This document shows, piece by piece, positions 1 through 13,900 of a stretch of DNA of 64,000 bases. The position numbers were made by a program, and so were the translations under genes. How positions within the stretch are numbered: the stretch's first letter is position 1; the number at the start of each line of letters is the position of its first letter. The DNA is taken from assembly GCA_973895155.1 (NCBI GenBank), contig OZ316895.1, forward strand, positions 22,444,001 to 22,508,000, in the 5' to 3' direction. The DNA comes from Marsupella aquatica (lineage: Eukaryota; Marchantiophyta). Under the pieces are notes generated by a model. The model saw nothing but the letters and a program-made list of their open reading frames with translations. It ran no database searches and was not told where the DNA came from.

Positions 1-766
1 CCTGAGCCTGGATTACTGAAGAGTCTCCACTGCAGGGCACAGTGCAAACGTCGTGTTCCGCAATTGCCCTATTCAAAATCAAGGATTTTTTTCTGATCTA
101 GCAGGAAAGTATGAACAGCTATACTATACTTCAGATTATATATCTTAGCCTCGCCTGAGCTAGTATCGGAAAGGAAGAAATGAGACTTGATGGGTGACCC
201 TGGATGACTGAAGCGTATCCAATATAGGTCCCAGTGCAAACGATAGATACCACATTAATGCCCATACGAAATCAAGAATTATTTTCTGATGTGGAACAGC
301 TACATTATAGGCATGGATGAGAAACGAAGGGCACGATTCTTTGGTTTTGGGCAATCCAGATGTCAGGTCACATTTCATGGTACTGGGGAGCAGGAACCGG
401 TATTTAATATGTAGGCCAATATCCGTTTACTTTCAGTCGCATGGGTAATCTGAAACTAATTCTGCCAAGTTTTGTAGACATTAGGGACTCGCAATGGGCT
501 TGGTTTATGAAAGTAAGTAAGATCAATATCTTTAGTTCTGAGGAATGACCATTTAGGGATCCCATGTTTTAAACAGTTCCTAGGCATCTTCTAGTACTCT
601 GATTCCGTGGGACCTATTTTAGCACTTTGTTAGGGTATCTATCTTGAACCTAAACGGATATAGCTCTCTTTCAATGCTACCTTTCCGTGAGATTTTTGCA
701 CTTCTTTCCGAACGAGTGTTGGGATCTGGATGCTTATTTTTCATTACTGTACTGTACTTGAAGCAG
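1..766. repeat. Intron of the WDR44-like gene with a diverged direct repeat
   Basis: No coding exon is recognisable before 767; all frames are interrupted. A diverged direct repeat of roughly 115 bp is present, with copy 1 from about 7 to 130 and copy 2 from about 199 to 312 (spacing 192). Both begin CCTGGAT and share CAGTGCAAACG, AAATCAAG and TTTTCTGAT blocks. It looks like an old local duplication within the intron. Confidence 0.5.
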
Positions 767-2990
767 TTTTTGCTGTCATCTTCGATGGATCAGACAGTTC
801 GGTTATGGCACATGTCGTACAGCGAGTGTTTGAGAGTCTTCACACATAGTGACTTTGGTAAGTACTTTCTAAATGTTGAAGTTTTGTTGGCTTGTTGTAT
901 GGCCTAACACAGTTGGAAATGTAAGTAAGCTCGCAAAAGTGGTTTGGTCTGGCAACTGCAAGCTTGTCTCTGTTTCTGGGGTAGGCGACAGGTGGTTGCA
1001 CATGGGAATTTCTCTATATAGGATACTGGTGGCACTAATTGGGAAGAGGATGTGGCGTAATGCAGTTACGAGCATTGAGTTCAGTCCAACGGATGACCGG
1101 TATTTCTTAAGTGGATCCCTTGATGACAAAGTTCGATTATGGAGCATTCCTGATCATCAAGTTGTGGACTGGAGTGATATTCGCGAAATGGTCACTGCTG
1201 CGAGGTACTCTCCCGACGGCAAGGTCTGTACCTTCCTCTTATTCCTTCATCTTTGTTATATCTTCTCAGTGTAGAGAAGCTATCTTGGGATTTCTATGGA
1301 TTTACCGTAGATGGAAGACATGTGCAAGATTTTGACAAATTGAAAAGAGGCTTATTATTTTTATTCATGGGGTTGACTATGCAGAGAGCAGTTATTGGCA
1401 CCTACAAGGGTACCTGTCGCTTCTATAACACAACAGGACAGAAGTTACAACTAGAGGGACAGCTTGAAGTGAAAAGTGCTCAATCGAAGAAGTCTCGTGG
1501 CAAGAAGATAACTGGCTTACAGGTATTCCAAAACGAAGAATTGATACTATGTAACTCTAGAATTCATATCTCCAGCTGTAGCGTTGCGAAGCTCTAAGTG
1601 GTACCAAGCTGGTAGGTGGAGTTTAGTAATTGAAAAAGCTTTCACTTTGAAGTGTTTTATGTGTTATTACACCCTGACGTTGGATTCGATCTGAATGAAG
1701 TTAGTATTGGCTGGTGCTTTGCAGTTTGTGCCAGGTGATTCCAACAAAGTTTTGATAACATCCAATGATTCCCGTGTGCGAGTTTATGATGGCCTCGCTT
1801 TGAATGTTAAATTCAAAGGTGACCATTTTCCAGCACTCTTTCTTTGAATTGATGTGATCAGTAATGTGCGTTTTGTCTCCACCTAGTTCGTCCCATGTCT
1901 TTGGCACGCTTCAAGTTGCACTCATGCCTTGATTTATACAACCGGGAAGCCAAATGTTCCCACATTGTGCTATGGTACAATAAGGTAGACTTTTTTGAAC
2001 GGGTTCCTCTACGGGCTTTGGAGGTACTCCTCACTGACTGAAATTCTGCTCTTGGTTATGTTTGTGACAGGCTTGCGTAATTTGAACAGCCAGATCTCAG
2101 CTACATTCACCAGATCAGGGGAATACATTATCAGCGCTAGTGAAGATTCTCGAATCTACATTTGGAACTCTGGATTACAAGAATTTAGAGGCAGTCGAAA
2201 GGACAAGCCTAAGTCTTATGAGTTTTTTCCTTCCAGTAATGTGTCTGTCGCAGTACCTTGGCCTGGAATGGATCCTCAATCTGTAGTAGGTGCTGCCAAG
2301 GAAGACCAGAATGAGATGGACACCTCCAGCTCAAGACAATCAACCAATGATGGACCTTTGAGGTCGCCTCTGAGATGCAGTCCACGCAGCAGCTCATCTT
2401 CACGGTCACATGGGAGTACTCACAGCGATTCAGGCCTCACAAGTGAAAGTGTTGGGGAGTGCAAGTCGGAGCAGTCCATCAGTTTTTTAGTAAGAAATGG
2501 TTCAGGCAGGGACGGCGGTGACGAAGAAGTAACTTCAAAGAGAATTGATGCAAATGGCTCTTGTCTGGGCCAATATGACAAGGTTGGAATACGTCACAAT
2601 AGTTTCAGAGAGTCTTCGCTCCGGGAGGATGGTACACGACCAGAAGCCAACTCTCCTGCGTTAAGTGTTTCCAATGACAGCCCACCATTAGGATTGTCCT
2701 CATTAAGGAGTCCGAGTCCTACCTTTTTCCCGGATGTGACCACTCCAAAAAGTTCTGCGACATGGCCTGAGGAAAAGCTTCCCCCTCTCCAAGATTCCGT
2801 GAGGTCACAAGGAGGATCATGGAGTGCCTCTTCTCCCTCACAAGATATTCTTTCCACGGAGCTGTCACCTGAGGGTAGCACAGCCGGTGATGCAACCACA
2901 GTTTCAAGCTGGGGTCTAGTTATTGTTACAGCTAGTCTTACTGGCGAAATTCGTACCTTTCAAAATTATGGGTATCCCATACGGCTTTGA
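767..2990 (+). CDS. WDR44-like WD40-repeat protein, 3' part (5' exons outside window)
   Basis: Partial gene. Five exons join in frame: 767-857, 1066-1223, 1385-1522, 1725-1818 and 2071-2990, giving 466 codons plus stop, with GT-AG borders throughout. The translation carries successive WD40 blades: SSSMDQTVRLWHMS, then SGSLDDKVRLWSIPDHQVVDW, IGTYKGTCRFYNT, ITSNDSRVRVYDG and ISASEDSRIYIWNS. A Ser-rich, low-complexity stretch of about 200 residues follows, then a last short blade-like segment (ASLTGEIRTFQNYG). This order matches plant proteins annotated as WDR44-like transducin/WD40 proteins, which are scaffolds; animal WDR44 binds Rab11, but the plant role is less clear. The first visible exon starts in phase 0, so at least one upstream exon is missing; plant relatives have a few hundred residues before the first blade. 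Family assignment is strong; specific function is not inferable. Confidence 0.9.
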
Positions 2991-5341
2991 CTCGCACAAG
3001 TACTGTGCAGAGTCACCTTAGAGTTTATTTATACTGTAGAAAAAAATGCAATTTATTGATGGTGGTATGTCTCAGCTAAACTGCAGTTTGCTGTGGACAA
3101 TGAAATGCCGTGTGTATTGATGACCTTTATAGTGTTGCAGTTCGTCACTCCTGAACGTCTTCACTCTTATCGGTTTTGTCCGAATGAGTCAGTCATTTCT
3201 TCAGCAGACAATCAGAGATGTCCATGGTCACTTTAGGACCATAATTCAGGTACTATGTAATTCGCTTGTTTTGCCTCAGTTGCATATGATGGCTGGCGGA
3301 TGGTCTGCCCTTATCTTTGCTACTGTCGTTAGTACAAGAAAACAGATGGATTGGTGATCTTCGTTGGAGCTGGCCGTTCTTACCCAATTCTAACCCACGG
3401 AGGGGGGTTGCCTTGCGTTCAGCTCTATCCACTTCACTTCTGTTTCATATCCAGGCTTCAACCCGTCAATCGTGTGCACTTGTGAGCTATGGTCTTGGCT
3501 AAACTTTGAGTAGTGGCGATGCTTTTCATCCGCGATGAATTGGTCTCTGCCCACTTTCGAGGCTAAATCTTGGGTCGTCAAGGTAAGTTGTTTCTTGACT
3601 CTTATTGAGAGATTGAATGAGATCACTCACTCTGACGACCGCATGGTTATACTTGCAATCTTTTCTTTAATTATTTCTATACTGTCAATCTTTTACTCAA
3701 TTTTTTTTCTCTAGCAGATGGTTACTCCAACTTAAAACAACCTTCCCCAAAGGGTATCAATAAGCTTCTAGGATTATCCAATCTAGATATGTTAGCAAAG
3801 TAGTGAAGGATACGAAGGTCCTTAAATAGAGAGTAAAGACAAATATTTTGTCCTGTAGTGTTTCAATTATTCTATTCTAGACTTGGGGGCGAATATTTTT
3901 ATGAACCATTCCTTTGTTACCGGCCAAACAGAAACAAGAACTATCGAACTTCCGTGCTTGTGCCGTCAAAAACAGGAACAAGAACTTTCAAAAACTTACT
4001 GTACGTGTTTGTGACGGAGAGCGGCTATGTGGCATAATCATATGACAGGAAATTTCCACTCCTTAGACCAGGTAATAGAATTCAGGCACACCTAATGAGT
4101 GTTATCACCGAATTAGTGTAACACTATCATGGATAGTGCTCAAAAATGTACAATCACACTAATATGGTGATCAACATATCTTGCTTACTTATGGGGAGCA
4201 CTGTACTACCATATCGTGCTTTCCATTCTAAATTACATTCTTTGATCAGGACAAAGACCCCATGTGTCTACATGCCGTGTATTCTGCTCATCAACCTTGA
4301 TACCAGGGCAAAACATTCACACAGAACTACGTGATGATCTTACCGCAGGACAATGCCATTATGTGAAAAGCCCCCCTCCACCATGAGACCATAAGGGTTC
4401 ACCATGAAGAGTAAGGGGACATCAACACACTCATTTCGGTTCATAATCCCTCCCGATGGGGACAACAGCACACGCATTTTGGTTCATAATCTCTCTGGAA
4501 ACACATTCACAAGCAGGAGATAAATGGCAAATTCCTACCTGTACCCCGTGATGACTATGCACGAATACATCATAGACGTGCGGAATGAGATCACATACCC
4601 GTACCACAAGATACTATTAACGACCCATACCACAAGACACTGGCGATAAGGTCGTTGCATTAAGAAACAAATGCTGGGCAAAAAAAATCTAGTTCATTCT
4701 CTCAGCTTCACCATGCGTCCTTATAATCGGCTGAACAATCAAGCGTAGCAATCTACTGATTTGCTGTAACAAAATTTTGCTGGCAAAAAGATCAAAGGCT
4801 TTGGCATGAGACTTACTGCAATGGAAAGAAACTTTTATTGGGTGGTACAGCTCAATTGAACCACATTGAACACAAATCCTCATGTACAACTAAATAGCTC
4901 CAATGAAGGACATCTGGTCAACTGTTGCCACCTAAATGGACTGTTACCCAGAAAGAGGCGAACCACATCTCGGGCTAAAACCGCTACAAACCAAATTTCT
5001 TACACATCTATAATGCCCGTCCCTTCCACTGCACACTCCACCAGCAGCTCCAAATTAAGGGAGTGGGAGAATTCTTCGAGTAAACAAGAAAGCAACCCAT
5101 TTGTTGGGCAATCCATGTAGGCTAGAGGTAGAAAGGTCAATGGGGCTATCAACCACCTCATTCCCACCTGCGGCCTGTGACACTCTCCAGACGGTTGGAG
5201 CATTCCTTGACAGCAAAGATCACCCTCTGCAACGTACCTGTGCTTCTACAGCTAAATTCATCAGGAAAGCCAAATTACACACCCTCCACGGGTCATACCA
5301 ACAAAAGCTTGTAGTAGCAAAACACAGGCCATAAATGTCGA
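2991..5341. other. Convergent 3' flank between the WDR44-like gene and DCP5
   Basis: Contains the 3' UTR and downstream sequence of the WDR44-like gene (from 2991) and the 3' UTR of DCP5 (read leftward from 5341). No supported ORF. Near 4418-4499 there is a short imperfect tandem duplication with a period of about 40 bp: two copies of a GGGGACA...CACACxCATTT...GGTTCATAATC block. Confidence 0.5.
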
Positions 5342-8300
5342 TCAATTGATTGCTGTCGCAGACCGGGGGGCACCACGTCCCCTTCCATAACCATTTCCCC
5401 GGCCACCCATATATCCACCTCCATAGTACCCACCCCTGTATCCACCGCGACGTCCACCTCGGCGCCCTCGTGATCTTAGTGGAAAGTTGCCAAATGTCTG
5501 AAATAAAAACCACAAGGTATAGGAACTACACATTTTAGAGAACGGAAAGGAGTTGGAAATGCACAGAATAGAGAATGAAGTTTGCTTTGTAGTAGACTAT
5601 TGTAAGTTATCAAAAGCATCTTCTGCAGCGGAGTGTCCTCCGACCATTCCTAGTAATGCACACGGGCAATCTATCGCCGTGCTTACGCTTCAAGCACGTT
5701 ACCTTTAAAGAAACACTATGACCATGTTTCTTGACAATGATATATCTAAAAATGAGAAACACATTTGGAATGTAAACGACTTCAATCCACCGTTCCCTAC
5801 GTACGACTTGAATTTGCTAACTGAGGATCTGAAAACCTCACCTCGGTATCTATCTTGCGTTGCTCGGAAAATTTCGTTCGTTCAGCTCGGCCTTCTTCCC
5901 GGTCGAGGGCATCACATGAGAGAGAGTCAAAGAAGTCGTCCTTCACGTACACAGGCTGCATAGACATTCCCCGTCATTCGGATAGAGCGTTCGAAACCAA
6001 ATTCAAACTAGGCGAGGCCGAGAAACACTGCTTATTATCACTCATATTATACACAGATGCTGCTTCAAGGATGGACTGGGTAACAGTCGTGAGGACCAAG
6101 CACCCACCTTCTTCAATGGATCCGGGGAGCCTTTGTCCAGGTCTTCATCATCGAGAATTCCATCGACAAGTTCTTCCTCAACGTCATCCACAACCTTTTC
6201 CCTCACATCACCTTTACCACCAAGCTCCCCCCAGACCTCGTTTTTATTGAACTTCTCGTTCATTGCGGTGAAATCAAAATCCTCTGTGAAATGCTGCGTA
6301 GGTTGCGCCAACTGTACAGCACAAAAGTTCGATATCATATTCCTACCTGAGTTCAGTTTGAACTTGCTTGTTGCCATATATCACTTCCAAATCCCAACTC
6401 AAACGCATGAGCCTCAGCATGGATGTCAGAAGAGTGCACCTCAGCAGAGTGGGGTGGTCACTTACATTGTGAAAGCGAGGTCATCAAATTGATTTAATCT
6501 GAGTAAATGATGACCATGAAACTTTGAAACGTAGCAGAATCAGTGACCAGTTAGAAACCACAGATGATAAAATGTTGTTGATAATGTGTTACAAAACTGT
6601 CTTCGTTCCTTACCCCAATGCCTCTCCCACTACCGCTGCCCCTTCCTCTTCCCCTGCGTACATAGGTGTGCCCCATTGTGCCATTCCCCTGGGAAAAACA
6701 GTACAGCATAAGGGTTTATCTGCTCACTTAGCAGCAGCCAATTCTTCGACCTAGATAATAAAGAACATCCAGAAGACTTTAAAAATGAGCACAACAGGAA
6801 TACACCCCATCAAAGAAACACTGCTTGGAGGAAATAAGCTGTTTTTTTTTTAAAACCCAGAGTAACTCCGGGAAGAAACGGGATGCAACGGGATGCAACA
6901 GAAAGTCAAAGAGGCCCTTCACAAAGAGATAATAGTTTGAACTCAATACAAACGAGCATCCAGAAGCCTTCAAAGATGAGCAGAAATGCAAAACAGGCGA
7001 TGGAAGAAAGATTGATTAGAGGAGGTAATCTGGTTCAAACAAAACCAGAGTACCTCCGGGAAGACACAGGAGGCAGGCAGAAAGCCAAAGAAGCCCTTCA
7101 CAAAAAGATAATACTTTGAACTAGATACAAAAGAACATCCAGAAGCCCTCCACAAAGAGTTAACCCCTTAAAAAGCTAGATGTAATAGTCAAATCAGCAA
7201 GCATTACACCCACCCTAACTTAAACTCCCTTGACGTCTGATCGGACTGAGTTCAGAATGACTACCTGGTCATCCAGAGAGGCAACCCTGTTAGATATGTC
7301 ACACCTCTAGAGGAATCATATTTCTACTGTGCACCAAGCAACATTTTCATACCTGATGTGTCTGCTTTTGTGGAGTTGACGCAGTGGGCAGTGGGAGTAG
7401 AGGTTGAGTTTGTTGCTGGGGAGTTTGACCAGGTGTAGATATAGCAGGCTGATGTTGGGCCGATTCTGGCTCAACCCCTTGCTTCATTTGACTTGATCCA
7501 GCAGTCTTCCCAGAAGCTAACAAGACTCCTGGGGGTGCTTGGGTAGTTGCTAGTGATCGCTGGGCCACACCCGTACTTGCTGAAGACACTGCTGGAGTGA
7601 TGAGACCGGAAGAATTTGTTCCTCCAGTCGCTCCTGAGGATTGAGATTGTGGAGGTGATGGCTGAGCAGATCCCAAAACTCTTCGGGGGTTCTTGGCAGC
7701 TGGAGTGATCACAGCACTAACCCCCTGCACTGCTTGTGGAGCGCTGACAGCTGCAGAGACTGGTAAACTTGAGGCAACAGATGACGGGGCTGAAACTGAG
7801 GCCGACACAACAGGTGCCTGTAATGCATTGCTTCCAGGGACATTCGCTGTGGGAACTGCCGGAGCACTATCACTGACCGCAGGCACAGTTGAAGTGCTGG
7901 GCAAGGGACTACTAGCTGGCTGTAGCTGAGAAGCCAATGGTGGTGGAATTCCACTGCTCAAGTTCAAAGGTGGGGATGGACGAGACCCGAGCTGTTGAGC
8001 GGCCTGGCGACGGAACGCATCCAGCTGGGACTGAGGCTGGGGTTGTGCCTGGGGCTGGGGCAAAGGCGGCTGAGGCAACGAAGGGGGTGGTTGTGGGGGC
8101 ATTTGCTGCTGTAAAAATGGCTGCCCCCCGGGCGGCCTGTAGTATCCCGGCCAATACATAGGCATTGCAAGGTTTCCATTTGGTCCGGTTGGCGGGGGAG
8201 GACCCCAAGCTGCCGCCGGCTGATACATTTGTGGGACACCACCCCGAAACGCAGATGGAGGAAGCCCAGGATAAGGAAGCTGAGGAGGTGCATCCTGAGG

Positions 8301-9744
8301 TCCCGGTTGTGGCTGAGCATAGGGGGAAGGGGGTATGGAAGCCGGCTGTGAATATTGTGACTGTGAAAGCGACCAAAACAGTGAGAGTCAATATACATGA
8401 ATCCTCAAAGCATTAAGTGAAAGGACCACTGATGGCAACAATTGCAGTCCCGGTTGATCGTGCAAATCAAAGTTAAGTTAACATCTCAATAGAAGTCCCA
8501 CGCTGCCTCTCGTAAAGAATTCCACAAGACACCGCAACTTGAAACCGCAACCGAGCACAAATAAAACCTACATCATTACTCTATCCATGATCCAAGCTCC
8601 GGCTCAATGCTGAAAATGTACTAATGAGAGAAACCAGTAGTCCGCTACAAGGAGGAGATACGTCGCACGTTACTCGCTAAAAATACACAACCAGCTCAAA
8701 AGCCAAGAAGGGCAACCAGAGAGGCACCTGAAGCGATATGATTGCTGGATCAGTCGGTGGCTGAGGAGGTGGTTGTATGGATGGGGACGACTTCACTTGA
8801 AGATCCTGTACAAACAACCGAGACATGTTAATGCTAGATGACCGCATACCGCGGGGCGAGCGCAAAAGAACAAGTTCCTCGTCAGCCTCCACGTAGGTCC
8901 ACACCCAAACCGAGGTTAAAAGCCGGTAAGAGCTACGAGGTGTATTCCCGTTGCCATAAACAGACAACAGCGGAAATAAGAAAAGAGAACGACGCAAAAA
9001 GCATCTATGCCAAGCAGTGAGAAAGAATGATGGACCAATCATCCTTAAAACCAGTGGAAGACGGGAAGACCAAGAAAGGCGCAATGGTAGGCACCTTAAT
9101 ATCAGATCCTCGAAAGATAATGTAATCATACACTTTATCACTAGCATAGATTGGAAGGCCATCCTTCTTTCGACCCTCTGTCCCAAAAGAACGAACTGCA
9201 GGCATAAAGCGAAAAAATCATGTGCGCTGCAACTAAACAAAAATCAGCAGAAAGGGAAGTAATGAAAAGTAAAGCATTTCATAGTCACTGTAATGTCACT
9301 TGATCTCTTTGCTCTGGAGCCTCTGCAGACAGAAGCGGAAATAAACAGCGTAATTTGTCATCTACGACCATCTACACCACGTGCTGATTGTCAAAGTATC
9401 CCTACTGTAGGGCTTGGCAAATGAATCGGCCAACCACAAATCGTTTCAACTGTGTATTGGTCAAAGCGAATACGAAAGGCCCTAATAATCTCCATTGCCG
9501 TACACAAGCACCTCACTTAAGCAAGATGCACTAAACCTACAAAAACTTTTGAGATAATACAGAAGACGAGACCTAAACCACGAACCAATCGAGAAAACAT
9601 ACCATTCTGTAGAGCAATGTTCGAATTTTCTGTATCTACCGTAAACAGGATGCCCTCATACCGAATCTCACTCTTCGAAGTGAGACTGATGAGGCTCCCA
9701 ATATAGGAATCGGCGGTATTCGCCCCGCCACTGCCGTCCCCCAT
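5342..9744 (-). CDS. DCP5: Decapping factor DCP5 / LSM14 (Scd6) family protein
   Basis: Eight exons with GT-AG borders: 9744-9603, 9195-9095, 8805-8728, 8360-7353, 6688-6614, 6311-6108, 5955-5842 and 5497-5342. They sum to 1878 nt (625 aa) and keep frame throughout. Residues about 10-81 form the LSM domain ([20 protein letters not shown], then [13 protein letters not shown]). A Pro/Gln-rich linker of about 340 residues follows, then a small [11 protein letters not shown] segment (exon 5). Next come the DFDF box ([15 protein letters not shown], residue ~479), the FFD box (DDFFDSL, ~544), a TFG box (575) and a C-terminal RGG tail with [17 protein letters not shown]. This domain order defines the family. 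In Arabidopsis DCP5 acts with DCP1/DCP2 in P-bodies in mRNA decapping and translational repression. The start is the first ATG before the LSM fold. Nothing looks broken. Confidence 0.96.
6763..7150. repeat. Imperfect ~180-190 bp tandem repeat in DCP5 intron 4
   Basis: Just over two copies of a unit starting GA(A/G)CATCCAGAAG occur at 6763, 6954 and 7133 (spacings 191 and 179). Each full unit carries GAGTACCTCCGGGAAG-like and GCCCTTCACAAA-like blocks. It lies wholly inside the intron between exons 4 and 5 (6689-7352) and is not coding. Confidence 0.7.
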
Positions 9745-10740
9745 CTCGCCCTGAAACTCCTCTTATCCTTCCCTTCGTCCCTGTTCCTCCTCCTCTCTGT
9801 CCGTCGCTTTCTTTTCCCTCCTATTTCTCAAATACTCCAATCGCTACAACAAGCCTACTCCTCCTCCTATACTCGTCGATGCTGTCGTCGTCTTCTTCCT
9901 CTTTTCCTCGCACTCCTGCGCCATAAAAAAGGCTCCCTCTTCCTCGCCTCGAGGCTCGCTCCGTCTTCCACCGGCTCCTCTTCCGCTCCCCTAATTCGCC
10001 CGTGCAGCGCCCTAAAAAACACCGCCAGAACTTCAAACTCAGCAATCCGCCTATCGTTCGAATCCTCTCCGTCTCCTTTCCTCTCCGCTCCGCACTCGAT
10101 CGTTCCTCACGACATCTTCCACTCCTCTCCAGAACATGTCCACATGATCACATCGTCAAGAGCTTTTTCTTCTCTCCTCTCGCGCTCGCTCTCTCGCTCT
10201 CTCTCTCTCTCTCTCCGCTTTCTTCGAGAGCTCTCTTCGCTTTACGATTTGCAACATCGAAACTCGAAGCTCCGTCTTTCGCTTTTGTATGCGCTTTCTC
10301 TTACCCTCCTCTCCGACAAGCATGGAAGCCTCCAAAACCCCCATCTGACCCTGGTCGACTCACTTCAAACCCCGGTTAACGTCTCCTATTGACTACTGAC
10401 CGCCCGCGACCCGCCGTCGCGTGACTCGCCGTAGCTCCGCCGTTGCCTTCGTCGACCGCCCACGACCCGCGCCGGTCCCGCCGTCGTACCTGTCGTTGAC
10501 GATGGCCGTCGCGCGGCCTCTTCAGTCTTCACTCCGCGCCGGTGACGCTTCCGCCGTCGTCCCGCCGTTTTTCCTGCAGTAGCCCGCCGATTGTTCGCAA
10601 ACGGCAACTATCTTGCCTGCGCGGTCCGCAAACAAGTGAGGCCGTGTTTTCGTGTGCTATCGGTACCCGCCGGGTACGTGAGCGAACACCGGCGTTTACG
10701 CTCCGGGATGAGGTACTACCCAGAGGTTAAATCACCCAAG
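9745..10740. promoter_or_regulatory. 5' flank / leader region of DCP5, pyrimidine- and GC-rich
   Basis: Upstream of the DCP5 ATG (transcribed leftward). The + strand is C/T-rich to about 10300 and includes a (CT)n tract near 10184-10217, so the DCP5 sense strand is purine-rich, as in many plant leaders. From about 10386 to 10610 the DNA becomes CpG-rich with repeated CCGCCGTCG-type blocks. No clear TATA box or gene is visible in the GC-rich part. A promoter role is inferred from position only. Confidence 0.4.
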
Positions 10741-10806
10741 CTAGACATACATATTTCACCTGGGAATAATCAACTCGCTCTTGGTATTCTTTTTGTTTTT
10801 TTATTC

Positions 10807-10915
10807 TATCATAAGCTTGGATTGGATGGAATTCACAAGATGTTCTTTGTATTCTTATTTTTATCATAAGCTTGGACGGGATCCAAGAATGTTCTTTGCA
10901 TGTAAGTAAAATTTT
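10807..10915. repeat. Imperfect ~57 bp tandem duplication
   Basis: Two adjacent copies of a TATCATAAGCTTGGA...GGAT...AAGA(A)TGTTCTTTG block begin near 10807 and 10864. They differ by a few substitutions and small indels. Noncoding. Confidence 0.6.
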
Positions 10916-13900
10916 ATTGCCTTACATCCATGTTATCCTAGTTGAATGCATGTTTATATAAATCCTATGCAAGCCTAGAAATCCAAGATCATAGCTCACC
11001 AAAAAAAAACTCCATTAAAAAAATTAATCATTGATTCTCAAAACAGTTGGATCTGAACTGTCAATCTCAGCAATCCGACAAATGGACCATCTTCTCTAAT
11101 TATTTGCTAGATTGCCTAAAACGCGCAAATTATCTGGAAACTGGCTTAGAAATGGATGTGCGACCCCTAGAAATGAAGATTAATTTTCTCCAGAAAGTAA
11201 TAGAGTATCAAACAGTTTTGGGGGCATGTGCGAATTTGTACAATTTCACTTTCTTTTTCTTAACAACCGTGTGTGAGACTATTTGACTTGTGACCATAAT
11301 TAATATCATACAGTGTTAGTGTCACACACACTAGTTACTTTCACCTTCACTAACTATAACCTTGCAGTAAATAGGTCATGTGAGACTAAAGGCCGCAAAT
11401 TAAGGGTATAGTTTAGGAGTTTGTGGAAAAGACAACTGAACTTGATTCACATCTAGCTACAGTAGGTGACTTGAGCAAAATTACTTTTTTATTCTAGAAT
11501 GTCACAACTAGGGATGGTGGATCAAGTGGTAGTTTGTTACTTGGGATAAGTAACTACAAAAGTTAAACCATGCACCCGGGAACAAGAGGCCCTCTTGTGC
11601 ATAGTCCTTCTCTCTCTTTGGATGTGCAACCATCCCTCTGCCTCCCCCCACAGCCATCAGATTGCCACTTGCCCTTGTGCCTCCTATGCACCATTCAATG
11701 TGATGGGCTCGAAAGAAAGGTTGAAAGGTCTCTTAGAGATCAATAGCATATTCAAAACTATAGAATACTAAGTGAGCAAAGGGAACAACAATCTGTTCAA
11801 ACTTCTTGGTGGAATTTCAACTTCTTAGATCTTGGTTGTCCATTCAAAATCTTGCTATCTTGGCTATCCCTTTTTGTTTGCATCTGGTGATCTTGTCCGT
11901 CCATTTCACCAGGTCATCTATCATGGCTCAAAAAGAAAAACTTGCAGAGATTTATGGATGAGGTTTTTCCATTTGAAAGTAGTGTTGTGATATAGGATTC
12001 ATACATAGTTGGAGAGGGACAGAGATTGAATGAATGTATTAATGAATGAATGAATTACTCGGTTGGGGATCAACCGGGTGTATATATAGTGTCTTGAGGT
12101 AACCATGGTAAAGGTAACCTCCTAGTCTGGTCTAGGACTAGTTACATAACAAGAGAGTTCATATTTTTACAAAAAAAACAAATGTTCTTGGTTGTAAAAT
12201 TCATATGCACTGCAATTGTTGCCATTCATTGATTTTTGCATCTGGTGATCTTGTTGGTCCAGTAGGCAATCGCTAGCAGACAAGAAACATCTTGATGAGA
12301 TTTATTGTTGTTTTTCTTTGCAAAAGTGAATACATATTTTTGCGAATAAAAATAAAACCAAATCCATTTTTTGTTTGGTCCATTGCTTGATTAGTTCCCT
12401 AGTTTGAATCCTCATTGGCTCAGAAATACCATATGTGTATGAAAAGTTGACAAGATTTATATCCACATGCAGGTGCCGCATAATTGTATCCATTCATGTA
12501 ATAAAGCTCTATTTGGTTGCCCAATTGGTGTCATGATGTCTAGCAGTCTAGCATAGTGACAAGAACACATCGTAAACCACCGGTGACCAAACAATCAAGT
12601 AGACACAATGCAAACCACGTGATCAATGATAAAAATGTACACAATGAAATGATATAAATCTCCAAGGATCACTACATGGAGAGCCATACATCATGTGCGA
12701 GGTCTGGATCATTTGTGACCCACCTAAGTCACTTTATATAAAATCCTAGGGCATCAAAGATGACACGTATGCATTTGCGATAAAATAACCTTATGTTTCC
12801 ATTCACAACTTAATAAGTCTTCCATCAAAACCATTTAGAAGACACTATACTTTGTTGCACGTGATATACCACTTCCATAGAAGTGACCCCCCATATACAT
12901 ATTGGTGTAGACCTCTATATATAAAAGGCATAATAGAAACAAGGTTATTTAAATCAAAATGTGAACCAGTGAGATGCCAAGATCGGTCTGGATCATCTAA
13001 TAAATCATTTGACGTCTAACTTTGTGTGGGGAATGATGATGTATGGCTGAAGTGCTCTGCCTCAACAATGATTCAATAAAAAGTAAGTGAACAATGAGCA
13101 GACCAAACCTAAATAGTGAGCCAAAGGTGCCCCTAACAAATGGGGTGTGCATGCTTGAAGAACACCCCACGAGAACATTAACCCTAACTTGGGCAAATGA
13201 AACCCAAACAGGGAGCAACAAAATGCATGATGAACCCTACAACTTGGCGGTCATGCCAGGGACATGGAGTGAGGCACTGATGGCCATGTACCAAGGCATG
13301 ACATCGGAGACAAGACCTGCAATTTGGGGGGCATTTAGATTTATTGATGGAAATTATATGGACTTGAAGGTGAACTCCAGGCTGGTGTTAGCTTGACAGG
13401 CTTCTATCTGATTTTGGAGAAGCTTGCACCCTTACAAACAGCAAGGATTATAAGCTAGTGAATGAACCACCAACTATCATAAGGTGAGAACTAGGATTGC
13501 CCATTACTAGTCTACAAGTGTTAACTTCATGTGTTTTCTAGGAAACTATGTAAGATTGTCCCAAATATTCCAATTTTTTTATGTTGTATATTATTGAAGG
13601 ATCGTGCATTTCTTGCATTTATTTGGGAATCATTCATGCAAAATCACAATTGAATTTTAAGGTATTAACAACAAGTTTGGGCTCTTTAGAACTGTTTTGT
13701 GGAGGAGCCAGTGCTTTGCAAATACATGATGACAATACTGGAATTTTAAAATCAAAGACCTTTGAAGCAATATGCCCCATTCCATTTCCTTTGTAGCTGG
13801 TGTGTTGGTGGGCAGTAGACATAACCATTACATACATTGAAGCCCCGCTCCATATTTAGGTGCATGGAGCTAGTGTGAAGAGGGGGTCTGTAGTGGAGAA

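Noticed and set aside
6614-6653. 40-nt version of DCP5 exon 5 using a closer acceptor
   Set aside because: Breaks frame; the acceptor after TTTTTCCCAG gives a 75-nt exon (6688-6614) that keeps frame and encodes the expected GRGRG segment.
10386-10607. Arg-rich minus-strand ORF in GC-rich DNA
   Set aside because: Repetitive CCG/GTC composition gives open frames on both strands; no start context or domain.
13094-13396. 100-codon + strand ORF
   Set aside because: No domain, no splice partners, no homologue recognised, and situated in AT-rich spacer.
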